DNA from: Shinella lacus
GTDB taxonomy: Bacteria > Pseudomonadota > Alphaproteobacteria > Rhizobiales > Rhizobiaceae
Assembly (NCBI RefSeq): GCF_010994755.1
Contig: NZ_WHSB02000002.1
Span: 665,576 to 729,575, forward strand
Direction of reading: 5' to 3'
DNA length: 64,000 bases
Shown: in pieces, positions 17,244 to 26,724 of the stretch
Layout: every line of letters starts with the position of its first letter
Numbering within the stretch: position 1 is the stretch's first letter
Program-made: the position numbers and the translations under genes
Notes under the pieces: generated by a model
What the model saw: only the letters and a program-made list of their open reading frames with translations
What the model was told of the DNA's origin: nothing
Database searches by the model: none

Positions 17244-18722
17244 ATGGCCTCTTCCAGAGACCAGAACTTGAACGCCACCATCTTCCGATCCGCCATCAAC
17301 ATTGCCGCCATCAGCGGCATCTACCTGTCCGTGGCGATGCTCGTTCCGGCCTTCATCGACGTCTATTACGGCCATCCCGATTCGGAGGTCTTTTTCCTCT
17401 CCGCCTTCATGACCGGCGGCCTGTCGCTCGCGACGGCCGCTGCGACCCGCGCCGGCCCGCCGCCTTTCAACAAGCGCATGGGCTTCCTCGTCGTCAACAT
17501 GCTGTGGCTTTCGGGCAGCATCATCGGCGCGATACCGCTGTGGCTGTCGTCTCTGAACCTCACCTTCGCGCAGGCCTTCTTCGAATCGGTCTCGGCGATC
17601 AGCACGACCGGCTCCACCGTTATCGTCGGCCTCGACGACGCGCCGCCCGGCGTCTTGATGTGGCGCTCGCTGCTGCACTGGCTCGGTGGCGTCGGGATTC
17701 TTGCCCTCGGCCTCTTCATCATGCCGTATCTGCGCGTTGGCGGCATGTCCTTCTTCAAGCTCGAATCGTCCGATACGGCCGACAAGCCCTTCGCCCGAAT
17801 CGCGAGCTATACCCGCGCCTTCCTCGCCATCTACGTGGCGATCACCCTCATTTGCGCCATTACCTATGCCGCGCTCGGCATGAGCCGCTTCGATGCACTG
17901 AACCACGCCATGTCGACGGTCGCGACCGGCGGGCTTTCGACGCACGACGCCTCCTTCGGCTATTTCAAGAGCCTGCCGCTGCTCTGGGCCGCCACGTTCT
18001 TCATGACACTCTCCAGCCTGCCATTCTCGGTGCTCATCCTGTTCGTGGTGCGCGGGCGCATCGATGCCTGGCGCGACCCGCAGATCCGCGTCTTCCTCGC
18101 CTATCTCGCGCTCTTCGCGATCGCGGCCAGCATCTTCCAACGGATCGAGAACGGTGTCCCCTTCCATGAGGCGCTGGCGCATTCCTTCTTTACCGTCTCC
18201 TCGATTCTCTCCACCACAGGCTTTGCCAGCGACGACTTCACGCAATGGGGTCACTTCATCGTCGCACTGGCCTTCGTCGCGACCTTCATGGGCGGCTGTT
18301 CCGGTTCGACGTCGGGTGGGCTCAAGGCCTACCGCCTGATCATTCTCTTCAATTTCATCCGCACTGGCCTCTACCGTCTCATCTATCCCGACGGAATCCA
18401 TGCCGTGCGCTACGGCAGCATGACCGTCGACATCGATCTGCAGCGCGGCGTCTTCCTTTTCTTCATCACGTATGTGGCCATTTCCGCTATCGGCGCCATT
18501 GTGCTCGGCCTGATGGGCTATGACGTTCTGACGGCGGTATCGGCCGCCGCGACGTCGCTGTCCAACGTCGGCCCGGGCGTTACCCAAGCGATCGGTCCGG
18601 CCGGCAGTTTTGCCGGCTTTCATGATGCCGCTCTCTACCTGCTCTCCTTCCTGATGTTGCTCGGCCGTCTCGAAATCCTGACTGTGCTCGTCATCCTGAC
18701 ACCACTGTTCTGGAAGAGCTGA
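17244..18722 (+). CDS. trkH: TrkH-family potassium uptake protein
   Basis: A 492-residue inner-membrane protein with around ten hydrophobic segments. The four pore-loop filter motifs are present in order: STTGSTV, STVATGGLST, STTGFASDD and NVGPGVTQ. It moves K+ with a TrkA partner, which is not in this window. The ATG at 17244 begins MASSRDQNL. It is a single gene here, in contrast to the K+ operons of some species. Confidence 0.9.
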   Translation: MASSRDQNLNATIFRSAINIAAISGIYLSVAMLVPAFIDVYYGHPDSEVFFLSAFMTGGLSLATAAATRAGPPPFNKRMGFLVVNMLWLSGSIIGAIPLWLSSLNLTFAQAFFESVSAISTTGSTVIVGLDDAPPGVLMWRSLLHWLGGVGILALGLFIMPYLRVGGMSFFKLESSDTADKPFARIASYTRAFLAIYVAITLICAITYAALGMSRFDALNHAMSTVATGGLSTHDASFGYFKSLPLLWAATFFMTLSSLPFSVLILFVVRGRIDAWRDPQIRVFLAYLALFAIAASIFQRIENGVPFHEALAHSFFTVSSILSTTGFASDDFTQWGHFIVALAFVATFMGGCSGSTSGGLKAYRLIILFNFIRTGLYRLIYPDGIHAVRYGSMTVDIDLQRGVFLFFITYVAISAIGAIVLGLMGYDVLTAVSAAATSLSNVGPGVTQAIGPAGSFAGFHDAALYLLSFLMLLGRLEILTVLVILTPLFWKS

Positions 18723-18800
18723 CCGCGTACCGCCTTTGGCGTTCTTGACTGTTGTCACGCTTCTCCGCATCCTGCCGCCATCCGGCTGGAGGAAGACTGA

Positions 18801-19379
18801 ATGTTTGCGTCGAAGTCCCTGTTGCGTTTAACCTTTATCGCCGCGCTCGCGCCGGCCTTCGCCTTTGCCGGGCCGCTTGCGGATGCGGCCAAGAAGGCGG
18901 AGGAACAGGCCGCCGCCGGCGACACGGTGGGCGCGCACAACACGATCCGCGATGCCTTCGGCACCTTCGCCGCCACCCTGCCCTTCACGATCGGCAAGGC
19001 CGTCTTCGTTTCCGCCCCGCCGGAAGGCTACGGCATGTATGCGGTCCGCCCCGCCTCCGACTTCAAGGTCGGCGAGGCGCTGATCTCTTATGTCGAGCCC
19101 GTCGGCCTCACCTGGCGCCCGAGCGACGGCGGCCTGCTCGAATCGCATTTCACCGTCGACCTCGAACTCCTCGACCCCAAGGGCACGGTGCTTGCCGAGC
19201 AGAAGGCCTTCGGCTCCTTCGACTTCAAGGGCAGCGTGCGCAACCAGGAAGTCTTCGCCAAGCTGACTCTCAATCTCAGCGGCCCGCCGGCCGGCGACTA
19301 CGTGCTGCGCTACCGCTTCCGTGATGCGGCAAGCGGCGCCGTGGCGATCAGCGAGCAGCCGTTCAAGATCGTGCCGTAA
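18801..19379 (+). CDS. Secreted hypothetical protein (192 aa)
   Basis: A 192-residue protein with a signal peptide ending at AFAFAGPL. The mature part has a short helical segment (ADAAKKAEEQAAAGDTVGAHNT) and then beta-rich sequence with YFSRP-like strands. The residues RFRDAASGAVAISEQPF near the end suggest a beta-sandwich. The sequence resembles small rhizobial exported proteins but no function is known. It lies just upstream of the phosphate transport pair and is transcribed the same way. Confidence 0.65.
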   Translation: MFASKSLLRLTFIAALAPAFAFAGPLADAAKKAEEQAAAGDTVGAHNTIRDAFGTFAATLPFTIGKAVFVSAPPEGYGMYAVRPASDFKVGEALISYVEPVGLTWRPSDGGLLESHFTVDLELLDPKGTVLAEQKAFGSFDFKGSVRNQEVFAKLTLNLSGPPAGDYVLRYRFRDAASGAVAISEQPFKIVP

Positions 19380-19494
19380 CGAGGTTTTCCACAGGCAGGC
19401 AGAGAATTGTGACAAGCCGGAATCCAAGCTTTCCAGCGGCTTGACGGTCAATTATGACAGCGACATGACAACCCCAGCCAGGTAAGGGGCATCC

Positions 19495-20139
19495 ATGCTT
19501 TCGCTGTTTCGCAAACTCATGCCGCGCGAAGACCGCTTCTTCGATTATTTCGAGCAGCATTCCCGCACCGTCGTCGGCGCTGCCGAAGCCCTCCGTTCGG
19601 TGCTCGCGGGCGGGCCGGATCTGGAAAAACATTGCGACCGCATCGTCGAACTGGAAAACCAAGCCGACGACATTACCCGCGAGGTGCTGCTCGCCGTGCG
19701 CCGCAGCTTCATCACCCCCTTCGACCGCGGCGACATCAAGGACCTGATCCAGTCGATGGACGACGCCATCGACATGATGCACAAGACGGTGAAAACCATC
19801 CGCCTCTACGAGCAGACGCAGTTCGAGCCCGGCATGCAGGAGATGGGCGAGACCGTCGTGAAGGCCGCGCATCTCATCGCCGAGGCCATTCCGCTGCTCG
19901 ACAAGGTCGGCGTACACGCCACCCGCCTCAGCGCGATCGCCGAAGAGGTCACCCGCGTCGAGGGCCGCTCGGACGAGCTGCACGACCAGGGCCTGAAGAA
20001 CCTCTTCAAGCAATACGGCAAGACCGACCCGATGGCCTATATCATCGGCAGCGAGATCTATGGCGAACTGGAAAAGGTGGTCGACCGCTTCGAGGACGTC
20101 GCGAACGAGATCAGCGGTATCGTGATCGAGAACGTCTGA
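19495..20139 (+). CDS. DUF47/PhoU-like accessory protein of Pit transporter
   Basis: A 214-residue helical protein of the DUF47 (PhoU_div) type, starting MLSLFRKLMPREDRFFDYFEQH. Its repeated acidic helices (ELENQADDITREVL, DRGDIKDLIQSMDDAIDMM) match metal-binding PhoU proteins. In rhizobia such a gene is coupled to the low-affinity phosphate transporter. Its stop overlaps the pit start by one base (TGATG), so the two are translated together. It probably modulates the transporter. Confidence 0.9.
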   Translation: MLSLFRKLMPREDRFFDYFEQHSRTVVGAAEALRSVLAGGPDLEKHCDRIVELENQADDITREVLLAVRRSFITPFDRGDIKDLIQSMDDAIDMMHKTVKTIRLYEQTQFEPGMQEMGETVVKAAHLIAEAIPLLDKVGVHATRLSAIAEEVTRVEGRSDELHDQGLKNLFKQYGKTDPMAYIIGSEIYGELEKVVDRFEDVANEISGIVIENV

Positions 20140-21146
20140 TGGAGGCCACCCTCGCCTTACCCCTGCTGGTCGCGCTCGTCGGCATCGCGCTGCTCTTCGA
20201 CTTCCTGAACGGCCTGCACGATGCGGCGAACTCCATCGCCACCATCGTCTCGACGCGCGTGCTGCGCCCGCAATATGCCGTGATGTGGGCGGCCTTCTTC
20301 AACTTCATCGCCTTCCTGTTCTTCGGCCTGCATGTCGCCGAAACGCTCGGCAAGGGCATCATCGATCCCGGCATCGTCAGCCCGCTCGTCATCTTCGCGG
20401 CGCTGATGGGCGCGATCATCTGGAATGTCGTCACCTGGATCTTCGGCATTCCGTCGAGTTCGTCGCATGCGCTAATCGGCGGGCTCGTCGGTGCGGGCCT
20501 TGCCAAGACCGGCTTCGACGCCGTCGTCTGGAGCGGCCTCATCAAGACGGCGAGCGCCATCTTCCTGTCGCCGGCGATCGGCTTCTTCCTGGCCCTCGTC
20601 CTCGTGCTCATCGTTTCCTGGCTCTTCGTGCGCCAGACGCCCTTTGCCGTCGACCGCACGTTCCGCGTCATGCAGTTCATCTCGGCCTCGCTCTATTCCC
20701 TCGGCCATGGCGGCAACGATGCGCAGAAGACCATGGGCATCATCGCCGTGCTGCTCTTCTCGCAAGGCTATCTCGGCAGCGAATTCCACGTCCCCTTCTG
20801 GGTCGTCATCAGTTGCCAGGCGGCGATGGCGCTCGGCACCCTGATGGGCGGCTGGCGCATCGTGCACACGATGGGCTCGAAGATCACGCGCCTCAACCCG
20901 ATGCAGGGCTTCTGCGCCGAAACCGGCGGGGCGATCACCCTCTTCGCCGCCACCTGGCTCGGCATCCCGGTCTCGACGACGCACACGATCACCGGCGCCA
21001 TCATCGGCGTTGGCGCCGCGCGCCGCGTCTCGGCGGTGCGCTGGGGCCTCGCCGGCAACATCGTCATCGCCTGGATCGTCACGCTGCCCTCGGCGGCCGC
21101 GATTTCGGCGCTGTTCTACCTGACGTTCAGTGCTATCGGAGGCTAG
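20139..21146 (+). CDS. pit: Low-affinity inorganic phosphate transporter (Pit)
   Basis: A 335-residue inner-membrane carrier of the PiT family (Na+/H+-phosphate symport). The duplicated family motifs are present: FDFLNGLHDAANSIATIVSTRVL near the N-terminus and GGNDAQKTMGI in the second half, with GIPSSSSHALIGG and GIPVSTTHTITGA. The frame upstream of 20139 is open but not real: the ATG at 20139 overlaps the DUF47 stop. In S. meliloti the homologous pair is repressed by PhoB; I saw no clear pho box here. Confidence 0.93.
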   Translation: MEATLALPLLVALVGIALLFDFLNGLHDAANSIATIVSTRVLRPQYAVMWAAFFNFIAFLFFGLHVAETLGKGIIDPGIVSPLVIFAALMGAIIWNVVTWIFGIPSSSSHALIGGLVGAGLAKTGFDAVVWSGLIKTASAIFLSPAIGFFLALVLVLIVSWLFVRQTPFAVDRTFRVMQFISASLYSLGHGGNDAQKTMGIIAVLLFSQGYLGSEFHVPFWVVISCQAAMALGTLMGGWRIVHTMGSKITRLNPMQGFCAETGGAITLFAATWLGIPVSTTHTITGAIIGVGAARRVSAVRWGLAGNIVIAWIVTLPSAAAISALFYLTFSAIGG

Positions 21147-21253
21147 GCGTTTCGCTGCGGCGATAAGAGACCAGCGATTGACGTTCCGGCACGGTCCATT
21201 AAATGAGACTGATGGAACCCGCGCGGTTTTCTCAGAACTGGCATTGGAAAGCT

Positions 21254-21559
21254 ATGAACGACAAGGTTTTTGACACCCTGACCGGCATGTACTTCACGGT
21301 CGACGACCCCGATGGCAGCTATGGCACCGGTCAGGTCATCCGTCTTGCGGCCGAGGGAGTCTATTTCGTACGCTTCGACGGCAACGAAGTGACGTTGCCC
21401 CTAGAACTCGCCTCCATCGGCGAGATGCTGGAGACCACCGACGAAGAGTTCAAGCTCTGGCGGTTCTTCAACACGATAGAAGAGCGGGACGCCTGGATCG
21501 AATGGCTCGATGCCCCCTCCAAGCCGCGCGTCATCTCGCTGGTAAAGCCTACCAAGTAG
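21254..21559 (+). CDS. Hypothetical protein (101 aa)
   Basis: A 101-residue protein (MNDKVFDTLTGMYFTVDDPD) with a beta-rich first half (VIRLAAEGVYFVRFDGNEVT) and an acidic second half with ERDAWIEWLDAP. The start at 21254 has GGAAAG upstream; an in-frame ATG at 21203 is less likely. It looks like a rhizobial family of unknown function. It converges with the orphan beta-rich gene, with a hairpin between them. Confidence 0.6.
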   Translation: MNDKVFDTLTGMYFTVDDPDGSYGTGQVIRLAAEGVYFVRFDGNEVTLPLELASIGEMLETTDEEFKLWRFFNTIEERDAWIEWLDAPSKPRVISLVKPTK

Positions 21560-21566
21560 GCTCCAG

Positions 21567-21592
21567 CGGCGGAAGCGTTTCCGCTCCCGCCG
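21567..21592. terminator. Bidirectional hairpin between two convergent genes
   Basis: CGGCGGAAGCG and CGCTCCCGCCG form a stem with one mismatch and a TTTC loop, and T-rich bases follow on the plus strand (TTCCTCCGTTTC). It separates the 101-residue gene from the orphan 266-residue gene. Confidence 0.5.
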
Positions 21593-21610
21593 TTCCTCCG
21601 TTTCAGTCGC

Positions 21611-22411
21611 TTAGAACAGGTCCGGCACGTGCTTGATCGCGTGGACCGGCTGGACGAAATCCTGCGTCGCCAGGAAATCGAAGCTGTCGGAATGCGTGGC
21701 TTTCGACGCATCGTCAAAGGCGGCGGCACGCGCGGCAAGACCGGCATCGTGGTGGCCGGCATCGGGGGCCGCGAGCTTCTTGAACACGAAGGTGTCGCCG
21801 TCAGCGTGCTCGCCTGCCTTCTTGTTAAGGCTGGTGAACTTGACCTGCAGCTTGTTGAAGAGTTCGGCCGTCTTGCCGGATTCGAAGAAATACTTGTCGG
21901 ACTTGTCGTAATAATCGCCGAAGGCCTTGAGGTTGAACTTGGCCGTGCCGATCACGTCGCCGCTGCCATCCACGGCCTTGAACGTCACCACGTCGCCGGC
22001 GATCTTGGTCGAGGTGATGGTCATCTTCTCCGTGCCGAGGGCATAGACCATCTTGAACTTGCTGAAATCGCCGTCCTTTTCGAGGTTCAGGCTGTAGTTG
22101 AACTTCGTCTTGAAGCTGTCGGTATAGGTGGCATTGATGGCGATGCCATTCTTCGTCTGCGCGGTGGAATAGGCCAAGGTGCTGTTATAGCCCTCCGCCT
22201 TGATTTTCAGCGTCAGGCTCGTCGTGGTCTTGCCTACCTTCATCAGAATGTCGGTGGTGCTGTCGCCGAAGCTGCTGTCGACCTCGACGGTCGCCTTCAG
22301 CGTGGTCGAGGTCTGGCTGTACTTCGTCACCTTGACCGTAAAATCACCGACGCCGATGGACCCATAGGTCTTCTGGAAATAGGCCTTGGTCAAATATTTT
22401 GGAAATTTCAT
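21611..22411 (-). CDS. Orphan beta-rich protein of unknown function (266 aa)
   Basis: A 266-residue protein rich in Thr, Ser, Lys and Asp, with alternating strands (STTLKATVEVDSS, TSLTLKIKAEGYNS, FNYSLNLEKDGDFSKFKM) that look like repeated beta-hairpins. It has no signal peptide and no Cys. The last 65 residues are different: Ala/Asp-rich with AARAAAFDDAS and a hydrophobic DSFDFLATQDFV tail. This could be a C-terminal secretion signal for a type I system, but that is speculation. The amino acid content differs from its neighbours and it lies beside a tRNA gene, which suggests acquisition. I do not recognise the family. Confidence 0.6.
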   Translation of the reverse strand: MKFPKYLTKAYFQKTYGSIGVGDFTVKVTKYSQTSTTLKATVEVDSSFGDSTTDILMKVGKTTTSLTLKIKAEGYNSTLAYSTAQTKNGIAINATYTDSFKTKFNYSLNLEKDGDFSKFKMVYALGTEKMTITSTKIAGDVVTFKAVDGSGDVIGTAKFNLKAFGDYYDKSDKYFFESGKTAELFNKLQVKFTSLNKKAGEHADGDTFVFKKLAAPDAGHHDAGLAARAAAFDDASKATHSDSFDFLATQDFVQPVHAIKHVPDLF

Positions 22412-22449
22412 TCACGCCCCCAATGGTATTCCACGTTGAAACATCGGGC

Positions 22450-22475
22450 GCTAAAAAAGCGAAAGCACTTTTAGC
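22450..22475 (-). terminator. Hairpin downstream of tRNA-Leu
   Basis: GCTAAAA and TTTTAGC arms with inner GC pairs and a four-base loop form a hairpin 210 bases downstream of tRNA-Leu and 40 bases before the orphan gene. On the minus strand it reads into CTTTTTTAGC. It could end the tRNA transcript or act in the leader of the orphan gene. Confidence 0.35.
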
Positions 22476-22683
22476 TGGCAAGGGAGCTTCTCTACTTTGC
22501 TTGCGTTCTGGCCACCAAGAAGAGCAAGTGTTGCGCGGCTGGCACATTTTCGAATGCCAGCAATGGTGGCAGGATCACAAAGCGCAGAACTCCACCCGTA
22601 AAAGTCCAACCGCCCGCCACGGCATCTGAGTCGGCAGGCGAATCACGCAGCGATGAAATCGTATACTTGCATCGGGAAGCGTC

Positions 22684-22768
22684 TGGTGCGGGCGGCGGGG
22701 ATCGAACCCGCACAGCCAAGGCCGAGAGATTTTAAGTCTCTTGCGTCTACCAGTTTCGCCACGCCCGC
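22684..22768 (-). tRNA. tRNA-Leu (anticodon UAA), CCA encoded
   Basis: On the minus strand the sequence folds as a long-variable-arm tRNA. The acceptor pairs GCGGGCG with CGCCCGC, the D arm is GGCGAAACTGGTAGACGC, the anticodon loop is CTTAAAA with UAA, a type II variable arm (CGGCCTTGGCTGTG) follows, and the T arm is GCGGGTTCGATCCCCGC. The 3' CCA is encoded at 22684-22686. Confidence 0.95.
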
Positions 22769-22900
22769 ATAGCCTGCTTTTCGAAGAGTCAGCACGCTTC
22801 GTCAATAGGGCGTTTTGCAAAGGCTTGCATCGGACGCAAAAAGGGCGCGGCCCTTGTGCAGGACCGCACCCCCGTTTTTCGGTGACGCTTCAGGAAAACG

Positions 22901-23500
22901 TCAGGCCGAAAGCTTGGCTGCGATCTTGGCGACGTGGGCGCCCTGGTAGCGGGCGGCTTCGAGTTCGATTTCGGAGGGCTGGCGCGAGCCGTCGCCGCCG
23001 GTGATCGTGGAGGCGCCGTAGGGCGAGCCGCCCTTGACTTCTTCCACGCCCATCTGGCCCTGGAAGGCATAGGGCAGGCCGACGACCACGAGGCCGTGGT
23101 GGAGGAGCGTCGGGATGAAGCCGAGGATGGTCGATTCCTGGCCGCCGTGCTGGGTGGCCGTCGAGGTGAAGACCGAGCCGACCTTGCCGACCAGCTTGCC
23201 GGCCATCCACAGGCCGCCCGTCTGGTCCCAGAAATTGCGCATCTGCGAGGCGACCGTGCCGTAGCGCGTGCCGGCGCCGACGATGATCGCGTCATAGTCG
23301 CCGAGTTCGGCAACGGTGGCGATTTCGGCCTTCTGGTCCGTCTTGTAGTGGGAGGCCTTGGCGACCTCGTCCGACACCAGTTCCGGAACGCGCTTGACGG
23401 TCACCTCGGCACCGGCCGATTTTGCGCCTTCGGCCACGGCATAGGCCATGGTCTCGATATGGCCGTAGGCCGAGTAGTAAAGAACCAGTACTTTCGCCAT
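22901..23500 (-). CDS. wrbA: NAD(P)H:quinone oxidoreductase, WrbA type
   Basis: A 199-residue flavodoxin-fold enzyme that reduces quinones by two electrons. It begins [19 protein letters not shown] with the FMN-phosphate loop, then [20 protein letters not shown] and [14 protein letters not shown], all typical of WrbA. The ATG at 23500 follows GAGGAG; the long upstream extension of the frame is rejected. It is probably a stress enzyme. It diverges from the CinA-type gene 170 bases away. Confidence 0.94.
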   Translation of the reverse strand: MAKVLVLYYSAYGHIETMAYAVAEGAKSAGAEVTVKRVPELVSDEVAKASHYKTDQKAEIATVAELGDYDAIIVGAGTRYGTVASQMRNFWDQTGGLWMAGKLVGKVGSVFTSTATQHGGQESTILGFIPTLLHHGLVVVGLPYAFQGQMGVEEVKGGSPYGASTITGGDGSRQPSEIELEAARYQGAHVAKIAAKLSA

Positions 23501-23669
23501 CGTCGTCTCCTCAGGTCGAAGTTGCTTTCCGCTTGATCGCGGCGTCAGCTTGGATGTAGCACTTTGAGGGATCGGCGACAGAAGCCGCACAGTCGACAGA
23601 CTGTTCACCCGCCATTGACAATGTCGCCCGGCACGGTCGCCATTGCTAGACGAAATCCAGAGAGCGCCC

Positions 23670-24425
23670 ATGAGTTCCAGCCCCATCGCCACCGCCGCCA
23701 TGCTCGCCATCGGCGACGAGCTTCTCTCCGGGCGCACCAAGGACAAGAATATCGGCCAGCTCGCCGACGTGCTTTTCCTCGTCGGCATCGACCTGAAGGA
23801 AGTGCGCATCGTCGGCGACGACGAGGAGGCGATCGTCGAGGCGCTGAATGCGCTGCGCGCACGCTACACCTATATCTTCACTTCCGGCGGCATCGGCCCG
23901 ACCCATGACGACATCACGGCGGATGCGATCTCCAAGGCTTTCGGCGTGCCCTGCCTGCACGATCCGCTTGCCATGCAGCTGCTCGGCGCCATGTACGAGC
24001 GGCGTGGCGTGGAGTTCAACGAGGCCCGCAAGCGCATGGCCCGCATGCCGGAGGGCGCCGTGCATATCGAAAATCCGGTTTCCACCGCGCCGGGCTTCAA
24101 CATCGGCAATGTCTATGTGATGGCCGGCGTGCCGCAGGTCTTTACCGCCATGCTGAGCGCCGTCGTGCCGACGCTTGCGGGCGGCGTGCCGATGCTGTCG
24201 CGCTCCGTCGCCTCACCCTTCGGCGAAGGCGATATCGGCAGCGCGCTCGCCGCGATCCAGAAGAACCATCCGGAAACCAGCATCGGCTCCTATCCGCGCT
24301 TTTCCGAAAACCGCTTCTCGACGGAGATCGTCATCCGCAGCCGCGAAGAAGCACCGGCGGAAGCCGCCGAACGTGATATACTCCAGATGATCGCCGAAAT
24401 CGCCGTGGCCAAGGCCGCCTCTTGA
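23670..24425 (+). CDS. CinA-type molybdopterin-binding (MoCF) domain protein
   Basis: A 251-residue protein with the N-terminal MoCF/CinA domain: [18 protein letters not shown] near the start, and [18 protein letters not shown]. It lacks the C-terminal nicotinamide-nucleotide amidase domain of full CinA (about 400 residues). The family is known as competence/damage-inducible protein A or as ADP-ribose pyrophosphatase. The ATG at 23670 is chosen; the frame extends upstream from TTG. Actual substrate in rhizobia is not established. Confidence 0.85.
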   Translation: MSSSPIATAAMLAIGDELLSGRTKDKNIGQLADVLFLVGIDLKEVRIVGDDEEAIVEALNALRARYTYIFTSGGIGPTHDDITADAISKAFGVPCLHDPLAMQLLGAMYERRGVEFNEARKRMARMPEGAVHIENPVSTAPGFNIGNVYVMAGVPQVFTAMLSAVVPTLAGGVPMLSRSVASPFGEGDIGSALAAIQKNHPETSIGSYPRFSENRFSTEIVIRSREEAPAEAAERDILQMIAEIAVAKAAS

Positions 24426-24489
24426 TCCGGATCAAGGTTTTGCCGCGGCGACAGGCGCAGGTTTCCGACGAACCAGACAGGAGGCCGAA

Positions 24490-25332
24490 ATGACCTACAA
24501 GACCATCGTGGCAGTGCTGAGCGCTGCCGATGACGCCGGCAAGGTGACGGACCACGCGCTTGCGCTCGCGCGCAAGACCGGCGGTCACGTCATCGGCATC
24601 CACGCCGAAGCGCCGGTCGTCGTGACGCTGATCGCGCCCATGGAATATCCCGATCCGAATGCCGTGCTGGACCTGCAGGAGCGCGCCCAGCGCCAGTCGC
24701 GCGAGGTCGAGCAGGCCTTCCGGTCACGCTGCGAGCGCGACGACATTTCCTATGAATGGCGTCTTTTCACCGGCACCGCCGGTTATGCCTCCGCCGGCAT
24801 CATCGATAGCGCCCGCGGCGCCGACATCGTGCTCGCCGGCCAGTTCGATCCGGATATCGACGGCCCCTCGCGCGAAGACATCGAGGACCTGCTCTACGAG
24901 AGCGGCCGCCCGGTCTATCTCGTCGCCAATGCGCCGGCCGGCCCGGAAACCATCGAGCGCGTGCTTCTGGCCTGGAACGGCTCGCGCGAAGCGGCCCGCG
25001 CCGCCTTCGATGCCCTGCCCTTCCTGACGGCGGCGAAAGAGGTCGAGATCTTCACCATCGATCCGCCGGAAAATTCCATGCAGTCGCGCGATTTCTGCGG
25101 TGCCGAGCTTGCGGCGACGCTCGCCCGCCACGGCATCAAGACGACGGTCGCCTCCGGCTCGTCCGACGGCCATTCGGTGGCGGATGCGATCAACCGCCGG
25201 GCGACGGAAATCGATGCCGGTCTCATCGTCATGGGCGCCTACAGCCATTCGCGGCTGCGCCAGCGCCTGTTCGGCGGCGTTACCAGCGCCATGATGCGCG
25301 GCGCGCGCGTGCCCACGCTGATGTCGAGGTAG
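24490..25332 (+). CDS. Universal stress protein, tandem USP
   Basis: A 280-residue protein with two UspA-like halves. The first begins MTYKTIVAVLSAADDAGKV; the second begins ERVLLAWNGSREAARAAFDALPF and ends with the ATP-loop signature GAYSHSRLRQRLFGGVTSAMM. The tandem layout is common in rhizobia and often responds to low oxygen or stress. AGGAGG lies 5 bases before the ATG. Function is likely nucleotide-binding stress response; partner unknown. Confidence 0.9.
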   Translation: MTYKTIVAVLSAADDAGKVTDHALALARKTGGHVIGIHAEAPVVVTLIAPMEYPDPNAVLDLQERAQRQSREVEQAFRSRCERDDISYEWRLFTGTAGYASAGIIDSARGADIVLAGQFDPDIDGPSREDIEDLLYESGRPVYLVANAPAGPETIERVLLAWNGSREAARAAFDALPFLTAAKEVEIFTIDPPENSMQSRDFCGAELAATLARHGIKTTVASGSSDGHSVADAINRRATEIDAGLIVMGAYSHSRLRQRLFGGVTSAMMRGARVPTLMSR

Positions 25333-25350
25333 CTCGACTTCGTTGTGGAT

Positions 25351-25381
25351 CGCCCGGCGCCAAGGCCGGGCGGTGATTTCT
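25351..25381 (+). terminator. Hairpin after the universal stress gene
   Basis: CGCCCGGC and GGCCGGGCG pair over a short loop just after the universal stress protein gene. The downstream TGATTTCTTT is T-rich but interrupted, so it is a modest terminator. Confidence 0.4.
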
Positions 25382-25444
25382 TTGGGCGGCGAAGTGCTTT
25401 AAACAGAGGGAATCTCTGTTTTTCTGCCATCAGGAGCCACTCCC

Positions 25445-25942
25445 ATGTCGTTGCCCGACAAAGCCTTCCCCGTTTCCTGGGACCAGTTCCACCGCGATGC
25501 GCGCGCGCTCGCCTGGCGGCTAGCGGATGGCGACCGCGAATGGAAGGCGATCGTCTGTATCACCCGCGGCGGCCTGGTGCCGGCGGCCATCGTCTCGCGC
25601 GAGCTCAACATCCGCGTCATCGAGACGGTCTGCGTCGCCTCCTACCATGACTATGTCTCGCAGGGTGAAATGCATGTGCTGAAAGGCATCTCGCCGGAAT
25701 TGTCGCAGCAGGGCGGCGAAGGCATCCTCATCGTCGACGACCTGACGGATACCGGCAAGACGGCCGCCGAAGTGCGCGCCATGCTGCCGAAGGCGCATTT
25801 CGCCGCCGTCTACGCCAAGCCGAAGGGCCGCCCGCTGGTCGACACCTTCGTCACCGAGGTCAGCCAGGACACCTGGATCTATTTCCCCTGGGACATGGGC
25901 TTCACCTACCAAGAGCCGATCGCCAAGGGCGCGCGCGGCTGA
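25445..25942 (+). CDS. gpt: Xanthine phosphoribosyltransferase
   Basis: A 165-residue purine salvage enzyme that makes XMP or GMP from xanthine or guanine and PRPP. The PRPP-binding loop [12 protein letters not shown] is complete and follows the type I PRTase pattern. [17 protein letters not shown] and the [25 protein letters not shown] tail match Gpt. The ATG at 25445 follows AGGAG at 9 bases. It is a monocistronic unit, with a hairpin at 26019-26052. Confidence 0.92.
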   Translation: MSLPDKAFPVSWDQFHRDARALAWRLADGDREWKAIVCITRGGLVPAAIVSRELNIRVIETVCVASYHDYVSQGEMHVLKGISPELSQQGGEGILIVDDLTDTGKTAAEVRAMLPKAHFAAVYAKPKGRPLVDTFVTEVSQDTWIYFPWDMGFTYQEPIAKGARG

Positions 25943-26018
25943 CATTTTTGCGAAAACGGCTTGAAATTGATTCAATGCTGCGCCGCAACAGACTGATTTG
26001 ACGATTTTTTTCGCAAAA

Positions 26019-26052
26019 AGCCGGCGGATGGGCCAGGCCTGCCCGCCGGCTT
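26019..26052 (+). terminator. Terminator-like hairpin after gpt
   Basis: AGCCGGCGG and CCGCCGGCT form a 9-bp stem over a 16-base loop that can pair further; TTAATCTTTC follows. It probably ends the gpt transcript. Confidence 0.5.
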
Positions 26053-26136
26053 AATCTTTCCGCAATGCCTCCAACAGATAGTGCTGATATGGCCCGCCGG
26101 CGTGGCGCGTGCCCTTTCGATCCCTTCAGGCGGTAG

Positions 26137-26724
26137 ATGCGCGGTCTGCGAATTCCCACATCCGCATCGGCGACCCTTCTCCTCGCGGCCCTCTTCTCCC
26201 CGGGCCAGGCGGTAGCGGAGGATATCCGCACCATGGCCGTCACGGAGTTCGTCGAGAATAATGTGCGGCCCTGGCTGACCGAGCCGGCCATCCTCAATGC
26301 CGTCATCGCGCAGAACGCCGCGCATGCGGCGATCGACCAGGCGGGGATCGACGCGCTCGATGCGCGCTGGCGCGCCGAACTCTTCAACGCGGAGCGGCCG
26401 ATGATCGAGGCCCAGCTGTCCAATGCGCTCTCGCTCACGCTGAAGGGCCGGCAGCGCGCGGCCGAAGGGCTGATCACCGAAATCTTCGTGATGGACAATC
26501 GCGGCCTCAATGTCGGCCAGAGCGACATCACCTCCGACTACTGGCAGGGCGACGAGGCCAAGTGGCTGAAGAGTTTCGGCACGGGCGCGCTCTATATCGA
26601 GGACGCGGAGCGCGACGAGTCCACGCAGCTCATGCAGGCGCAGGCGAGCCTGCCGATCACCGACCCGCATACCGGCGCCATTATCGGCACGATTACCGTT
26701 GGCGTGAACCTCGACGCGCTTTGA
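26137..26724 (+). CDS. Periplasmic Cache/PDC-like sensor protein
   Basis: A 195-residue exported protein with a signal peptide that ends near AVAEDI. The mature part resembles a single PDC/Cache sensor domain: ITEIFVMDNRGLNVGQSDITSDYWQGDEAKW, then GTGALYIEDAERDESTQ and LPITDPHTGAIIGTITVGVNL. These segments usually belong to histidine kinases and chemoreceptors, but here there is no transmembrane signalling part. It may therefore be a free periplasmic ligand binder. Function unknown. Confidence 0.7.
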   Translation: MRGLRIPTSASATLLLAALFSPGQAVAEDIRTMAVTEFVENNVRPWLTEPAILNAVIAQNAAHAAIDQAGIDALDARWRAELFNAERPMIEAQLSNALSLTLKGRQRAAEGLITEIFVMDNRGLNVGQSDITSDYWQGDEAKWLKSFGTGALYIEDAERDESTQLMQAQASLPITDPHTGAIIGTITVGVNLDAL

